Shown: one piece after another, positions 60,401 to 64,000 of the stretch | Layout: the number at the start of each line of letters is the position of its first letter | Numbering within the stretch: the stretch's first letter is position 1 | Assembly: GCF_014855495.1 (NCBI RefSeq) | Contig: NZ_JACYFJ010000003.1 | Coordinates: forward strand, 62,001 to 126,000 | Length of the DNA: 64,000 bases | Reading direction: 5' to 3' | DNA from: Euzebyella saccharophila | GTDB taxonomy: Bacteria; Bacteroidota; Bacteroidia; Flavobacteriales; Flavobacteriaceae | The notes under the pieces: model-generated | Told to the model about the DNA's origin: nothing | Databases searched by the model: none | The model's input: only the letters and a program-made list of their open reading frames with translations | Position numbers and translations under genes: made by a program

Positions 60401-61926
60401 ATGATTTTGGAATTACCATTGATTAAAATATTGAATGTCTCTGAAGAGCTATTTGAATTATTTCTATTTACTAAATATTGAATTAATTGTGCTCGTATTT
60501 TAATATCAGAAATTGATAAACTCCATTTGTCAATATAATCTGAAAAACTCTTATACCCGCTGAATCTTGGTTTTCGAGTTTCGAAGCTGATACCTGAGGA
60601 AAGTGGTTTGATATGTTTTGTAAATATCCCTCCCCCCTTTCCAGAAACTAATAATTTTGAGAATATGTCGTCTATATAAACAGTATCGTTTAGACTATGA
60701 AATGTGTTGCTTACACATGGGACAATCGCTTCTTTTTGGATTATTTCATCTAATCTTTCATAAAAGTTAAGTTCTTCCAAGTTTTCATGCTTATTAGAAT
60801 ATTGAACCAATTTATAGGCAGACCAATCTACTTCACCTTTAGTTTTTAAAAGCGCCATTTTACACATCAGCTGCGTTAGCTTTTCGACGACAAATTCATT
60901 CTTTTTTGAGTTTTCCAAATGCTTCCTGTTTTGGTCCAAGTCAAACGTAGCATGAATTATATAGGGAAAATCCAAGGTTATATTTGTTGAAAAGAATGAA
61001 AACAGTTTATATCTGTTTTTGGGTTTTTTTCTAGGTATTGCTATACGTATTTGATAATTTTCCAGCTCACTATTCGCATTTTGAAATCTATCGGGCATTT
61101 GATCTTCATCCTGATAGATATCCCAAATTTCTGATTCGCTGACGATTCTTTGAATGCTACCCTCCATTAAATCATCCATATTTCTTTGGATAAGAATATC
61201 TTCCTTTTCACTAAAACCTTCAAAAACAATACTTTTAATATGATGTAGGAATAAAATAGTCTCTGCATCAATAGCTTGAATTTGTTTGATAATATCTGTA
61301 AGATATTCAGGTTTGAATTGCAGCTCGATTACTGTAGCAAATTCATTAAAATGTTCGGTTTCAATTATATCAGGAACTGTCAAGATAGGTAATGGAAAAA
61401 TGGAGTCCGACATCCGAAATTTATCTCTTATCTCCTTGATTATAGATTCCTCAAAAATTGATTTGAATGTTTTTTCTCGAAGCTCATTGGAATAAGTGAC
61501 CTTTATGCCATTGCTATAAATTGCAACACTTTCGGACCAATTCAGAATAGAACGAAATCCTAAACCTTTGTTTCCAATGTATTGGGTAAGATTAATCTTA
61601 GAAGACAGATTACTAGTAATTAAAGATCTATAACCATCTTGAGAAAATGGAATTCCTTCATTCGCAATCGATAATCTATTGTTCTCCCTATCAATTTTAA
61701 TAACAATCTTCTTGGATTTCTGGTCATCGCAGTTTTGTAAGAGTTCTAATATCTGTCTGCCATTATAACCTCTTGTTGTGCTAACTTCTCTATTATAGGC
61801 AGCTACCATTTCGTGGTATTCTTTTTTGAACAGGTCTATTTTATCTTTTTTTAGTTTTGAAATAAAATGCTTCATTTGTGCCCAAGAATTCATTCCGTAA
61901 TCAAATGGGATTTTATTTTTGCCCAA
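57436..61926 (-). CDS. Giant sacsin/NO VEIN-like protein: N-terminal GHKL ATPase, C-terminal DUF3883 (PD-(D/E)xK-like) domain
   Basis: 1496 aa, cytoplasmic. The N-terminal about 250 residues form a GHKL (HSP90/sacsin-type) ATP-binding domain: N-box E61-L-L-Q-N65-C-D-D68, a G1-like N89-E-G-I-P and G2 loop G118-N-K-G-L-G123. A long, mostly helical middle (about 300-1300) has no family I recognise. The C-terminus (about 1385-1475) is a DUF3883-type domain with a nuclease-like pattern: Glu1389 (GKNSENKVYDHL), Asp1418 (LHYDIRY) and Glu1433-x-Lys1435 (YVEVKTF). The same ATPase plus DUF3883 pairing occurs in the plant NO VEIN protein and in bacterial proteins of unknown, probably defence-related, function. 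The start overlaps the SIR2 gene by 14 bp, so both are made from one message with hsdS. The coding sequence is visibly more AT-rich than that of the redox cluster. Confidence 0.85.
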   Translation of the reverse strand: MGKNKIPFDYGMNSWAQMKHFISKLKKDKIDLFKKEYHEMVAAYNREVSTTRGYNGRQILELLQNCDDQKSKKIVIKIDRENNRLSIANEGIPFSQDGYRSLITSNLSSKINLTQYIGNKGLGFRSILNWSESVAIYSNGIKVTYSNELREKTFKSIFEESIIKEIRDKFRMSDSIFPLPILTVPDIIETEHFNEFATVIELQFKPEYLTDIIKQIQAIDAETILFLHHIKSIVFEGFSEKEDILIQRNMDDLMEGSIQRIVSESEIWDIYQDEDQMPDRFQNANSELENYQIRIAIPRKKPKNRYKLFSFFSTNITLDFPYIIHATFDLDQNRKHLENSKKNEFVVEKLTQLMCKMALLKTKGEVDWSAYKLVQYSNKHENLEELNFYERLDEIIQKEAIVPCVSNTFHSLNDTVYIDDIFSKLLVSGKGGGIFTKHIKPLSSGISFETRKPRFSGYKSFSDYIDKWSLSISDIKIRAQLIQYLVNRNNSNSSSETFNILINGNSKIIDKKSEIFTHINSDLQIPVFCSIEVMHPQLFEELVTVFKIKEDSKKDTARTLQSLLKNIGNVHTYEFLPLSRKIVKYTNEITVQRPDKSKGLVIEMLSALYHNFDPEINHTSIGIQDVPIFDSEGEIVKATNLFFSNNYYLGQLCEDIFGEIHQNRNQVASPIQLGFKDDDLHSIQVFLGWLGVNKHVKYKLININSPNNRYVRRVVRYTPTTATVQVLDFENREEILKNIKPEQFLLWVINDTKLSDNLNQLEKKHGETVHFKYHTNQSRVSRKSYLAELIEKDYYNFHNHLLDNAFKTINDVEINYANSLFKKYRIKRKDLDFTLRLLGARSDFNELSIERVQDILEKVNNKYPNGRNTSTYYRRAYLHFEENQENLTRPLNLFAKGENGLKLYNQEKIYFSDKIKLPNKLRSRFPVFNFPRRSGGKKAIEFFSINDLSQIEINLFSHKKDDLLTKLLHDYLTELYPYILIHRISALDNEKTKRTEGSKLQKLHINVCSDVITEVDEEQFILDDYEFIFLKDQGYFLKLPKTDKIEGVKNNSNFKDAIAGVLSNLFDVSGHKGDFRAILSTDLNDVKHITKINFGEDLLDETLAILGFTNSKISFWSTVYRLKGLELNFSDDNDIDLDSVNKDLNLSLTSHLPNYNDLNDKDNITYFQDLFSRLQISINEFNSYSVNHIDYYNTHLHRLSSFFINNFLSFRQSLHYYSETIPIRKKFLQNLHEYEIRSEAFVKRIALEKRFEFALANQEHFDLFMTSQFEDISLIETDKYKDLDAIFNKNKKLLSPSQLDVIENDHSLKSLLYFEISLEEISKFFVAKPKIRLKSLTNKRKSKENGSYSEKRVDSFKTKNWSGYKNRKNLFVPNVKSGNDNTQIGKNSENKVYDHLCSKYGKEFVHYKAKEDEGLHYDIRYSPDKGLKYIYVEVKTFSNNSFIISREEFEFGKENKDRYEIWLVKNDNLIVFSHNLEEVDLVVKDYYVAFSELEIN

Positions 61927-63085
61927 CTTTCTTTCCTCTATATCTTAACTCATTTTTGGCAAGCCTCAAGATTTGTTCAACATAATCGTAGCTTCCTTTT
62001 GGAAACCAGATTGGTGTGATTCCGAAACTAAGTAAGTAAGAATTTCGCTTTACCAATTCATTTTCATCCTCTGGCATGGATTCTAACGAGAAGTGTGGAG
62101 GCCTATCGGTATCGCCCATAGTTTCTTTTACTGCATGAAAAACGCGCATTGTTCTGTCTTGGTAGAGACTGCAACCTAGAAACAATAGACTACTGGTTTT
62201 ATAGTGGTAGGAGAGGAGTTTTGGAATGGGATTTTTTAAGTCCAAAGTGTCTTTACCATATGCTTCATCGTATTGGTCTTTGCCTAGAATACATTGTGCC
62301 GGTTTGTCAATATCGCCATGTAATTTGAAAATGGTCGTCTTTTCGGGTTCAGGTCGTTCAGCAATATTAGAGATGCCAATCAGTTGTACAACGTCTTTTC
62401 TTCCTGTTTCGAATGCTTGCTCAATGAGTTGGTCATAATTTGTGGTTATTATCGTGTCATTGAAAAGTTCACTGAGGCGTAATATGTTATCGGTAAGTAC
62501 ACCGGTTTTTGAAAAGACATCCTTTAATTCTTGAATAAAAGTGTCACGATAACCTTTCTTTTCAATTTCTTCGATGACCTGCTCGTATTGTCCCTTACCT
62601 AACATTTCGTCAATTTCCGTGGTAGGAATACCCGATGTTCTCCCCTGTTGCCTTAGATGAGCCCCCCAGGCGGGAAAACCGCCATCCACCGATAGCCCTG
62701 CACCTACAAATGGAACTACAGAACGATTGATCAAGGCCTTAAGTAATTGCTCAAATCGAGATTCATTCTTTTCGAACCAATGTTCGTCACCAAAAGTATC
62801 AATGATGTAATCTTTAGCTAAAACCTGCCCTTTTTGTTCTTCACGAAATACCTTGAAAACCTGATTATAAGCTTCAGAATCACTTGCATAAAGAGCCTTG
62901 CTGGGTTGGGCCAAGCCATCAATCTTGTTTTCAATTCGTATATCTAATGCCTCTTCGCTATCCAACCACTCATTAAAATCAGTAAAAAATTCAAACAGTT
63001 CATGTTTGTCTTCATCACACCAAATCTTACGTTCTTCGTGAACAATTTTACCGCTATCTTGGTATGTGTTGTCCAAAACGCTCAT
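61913..63085 (-). CDS. SIR2-domain protein, probable NADase defence effector
   Basis: 390 aa. Residues 1-115 are an acidic N-terminal region of unknown family. Residues about 120-370 form a SIR2/SIR2-like domain with NAD-binding G128-A-G-L-S132, the T-T-N216-Y-D218 motif and the catalytic His256 in FKLHGDID, then SSLLFLGCSLYQD. In known phage-defence systems (ThsA of Thoeris, DSR, SIR2-pAgo) such domains destroy NAD+ on infection. Its ATG overlaps the hsdS stop by 4 bp and its end overlaps the ATPase/DUF3883 gene, so it is nested between a type I specificity subunit and a putative ATP-driven nuclease. I infer an abortive-infection role; a protein deacylase role is less likely in this setting. 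Confidence 0.88.
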   Translation of the reverse strand: MSVLDNTYQDSGKIVHEERKIWCDEDKHELFEFFTDFNEWLDSEEALDIRIENKIDGLAQPSKALYASDSEAYNQVFKVFREEQKGQVLAKDYIIDTFGDEHWFEKNESRFEQLLKALINRSVVPFVGAGLSVDGGFPAWGAHLRQQGRTSGIPTTEIDEMLGKGQYEQVIEEIEKKGYRDTFIQELKDVFSKTGVLTDNILRLSELFNDTIITTNYDQLIEQAFETGRKDVVQLIGISNIAERPEPEKTTIFKLHGDIDKPAQCILGKDQYDEAYGKDTLDLKNPIPKLLSYHYKTSSLLFLGCSLYQDRTMRVFHAVKETMGDTDRPPHFSLESMPEDENELVKRNSYLLSFGITPIWFPKGSYDYVEQILRLAKNELRYRGKKVGQK

Positions 63086-64000
63086 AAAACTGCTTTTTCA
63101 ACTAGAGTCTTCGCCAGTAGGTTCTGTAATTTTTGTGATTCTATAAGATGGTTGGCCATTGAGTCACAAAGACCCAACAATTCATCAATCTTGGCCACTA
63201 TTCTTTTTTGTTCCTTGAGAGGAGGAATAGGAATCTCGAATAACTCCAAAACCTTTTTACTAAGGCCTTCTCGATTAGCGCCAACTTGTCTGCCCCAAAT
63301 TAAATTTTGACCGAGAGGTGACAAAATAAATATGTGCAGATACCTTCTAAAATTTTCATCTACTGGCCTGATTATGGAAACATGCTGACTAACATTAGCC
63401 TCTTCATATTCTTCAGGAAAGATGCAGCATCTGCCGAGAGAGCCACCAGTTATATTAAGTAAAATGTCTTTTGGGTAAACTTTGGTATTGGACATTTTTT
63501 CGTGAGTCGCTTTCGAAATGAAAGCAGCATCAGTAATCTTGATGCCGTCATTCCATATATTTTGTGATCTAAGAAATAAGGTTCCCTTTTTCAGATATGC
63601 TGATTTCCCTCCCCTGGGGGTGCTTCCCGAACCAATTCTAGTCGTAATATCGCCAAGTCTTGCCCACTTCCAGTTATTTGGTATGCCAAATGGGGTTTCA
63701 TAAATAGAAATTTCTGGTAAGGTTTTAGATGGTTTAATTTCCCCCTTTTCAATCAACTCCTTTTTTTTAGCATCTATTTTTTTCAATAAAACGCCAGCCG
63801 GTTCATCTTTGGGGTCTTGTTTTATCAGTTTACCCATAATACCCAATTGCAGAATGGTTTGCTTTAGTTGCTCAATACTGTCTTCGGTACAGAAAAGTGT
63901 GTCAAAATAGTTGGCCATTCGCTCCCAATGGGCTTGCAATGCTTCTGCATTTGCCGCTTGAGTTAAGGTTTCCAAAAGGGTTTTGACAAGTAGTTGATGG
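63082..64000 (-). CDS. hsdS: Type I restriction-modification specificity subunit HsdS, partial (N-terminus outside window)
   Basis: The frame is open from the right edge (reading HQLLVKTLLETLTQAANAEA at the border) to a stop at 63082. About 305 residues are visible. They hold the central conserved helical region (ERMANYFDTLFCTEDSIEQLKQTILQLGIMGKLI) and the second target-recognition domain (from PNNWKWARLGDITTRIGSGSTP to about the NREGLSKKVLELFEIPIPPLKEQ motif). The C-terminal coiled-coil (RIVAKIDELLGLCDSMANHLIES) completes the visible part. The first recognition domain, and any hsdM and hsdR genes, would lie to the right of the window. A TTG at 63975 is an in-frame possible start but is not the true one, since family homology continues upstream of it. 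Confidence 0.93.
   Translation of the reverse strand, partial: HQLLVKTLLETLTQAANAEALQAHWERMANYFDTLFCTEDSIEQLKQTILQLGIMGKLIKQDPKDEPAGVLLKKIDAKKKELIEKGEIKPSKTLPEISIYETPFGIPNNWKWARLGDITTRIGSGSTPRGGKSAYLKKGTLFLRSQNIWNDGIKITDAAFISKATHEKMSNTKVYPKDILLNITGGSLGRCCIFPEEYEEANVSQHVSIIRPVDENFRRYLHIFILSPLGQNLIWGRQVGANREGLSKKVLELFEIPIPPLKEQKRIVAKIDELLGLCDSMANHLIESQKLQNLLAKTLVEKAVL

Overview
The window is AT-rich and carries the hallmarks of a marine Bacteroidota, most likely Flavobacteriaceae: three SusC-type TonB-dependent receptors (two with a SusD partner in view, one cut by the left edge), ECF sigma/FecR pairs, a hybrid two-component sensor with a periplasmic sugar-binding domain, many exported lipoproteins and TAnnTTTG-type promoter boxes. 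There is no intact tRNA or rRNA gene, no CRISPR array and no intact transposase or integrase.

Layout. (1) 1-4410: the end of a SusC-containing locus running off the left edge, with fecR and a divergent ECF sigma gene. (2) 5249-17012: a fructan-type utilisation locus on the + strand: one-protein sensor/regulator (HTCS), MFS sugar porter, GH32 fructanase, SusC, SusD, a terminator, then a polyphosphate-glucokinase-like ROK kinase. (3) 17231-35641: two leftward operons (about 17 genes) encoding molybdenum hydroxylase subunits, flavodoxin, aldo/keto reductases, PQQ dehydrogenase, esterases, alpha/beta hydrolases, cupins, NTF2-like proteins, an ABM monooxygenase and a carboxymuconolactone decarboxylase. 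Nearly all carry Sec, lipoprotein or Tat signals, so this looks like an exported oxidation/hydrolysis pathway. Both operons start at the same promoter/operator architecture (two ATTACGGATT-like boxes 21 bp apart, 31 bp upstream of a TAnnTTTG box). An intact AraC gene is divergent from one operator and a decayed AraC relic is divergent from the other. (4) 37487-56471: a leftward ECF sigma-FecR-SusC-SusD operon with no recognisable glycoside hydrolase or lyase. It has instead a duplicated family of secreted proteins of unknown function (872 and 486 aa), an FAD oxidoreductase, a protein with an FMN-binding-like motif, a CstA permease and a large VCBS/ASPIC lipoprotein. (5) 57436-64000: a defence-type operon, hsdS (cut by the right edge)-SIR2-sacsin/NO VEIN-like ATPase with a PD-(D/E)xK-type C-terminal domain, all with overlapping ends.

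Between the modules, at about 4.6-4.9, 37.1-37.3 and 56.9-57.4 kb, lie three same-orientation copies of a degenerate tRNA 3' end (minus strand) with its terminator palindrome. The copy at 57 kb has both flanks, the copy at 4.9 kb shares the left flank and the copy at 37.1 kb shares the right flank. This is the pattern expected if the 32 kb between the first two was inserted at a tRNA-derived attachment site. The best candidates for undescribed biology are the hsdS-SIR2-ATPase/nuclease operon, the exported redox pathway with its paired operators, and the enzyme-free SusCD locus. All functions are inferred by reading motifs; no database search was run.
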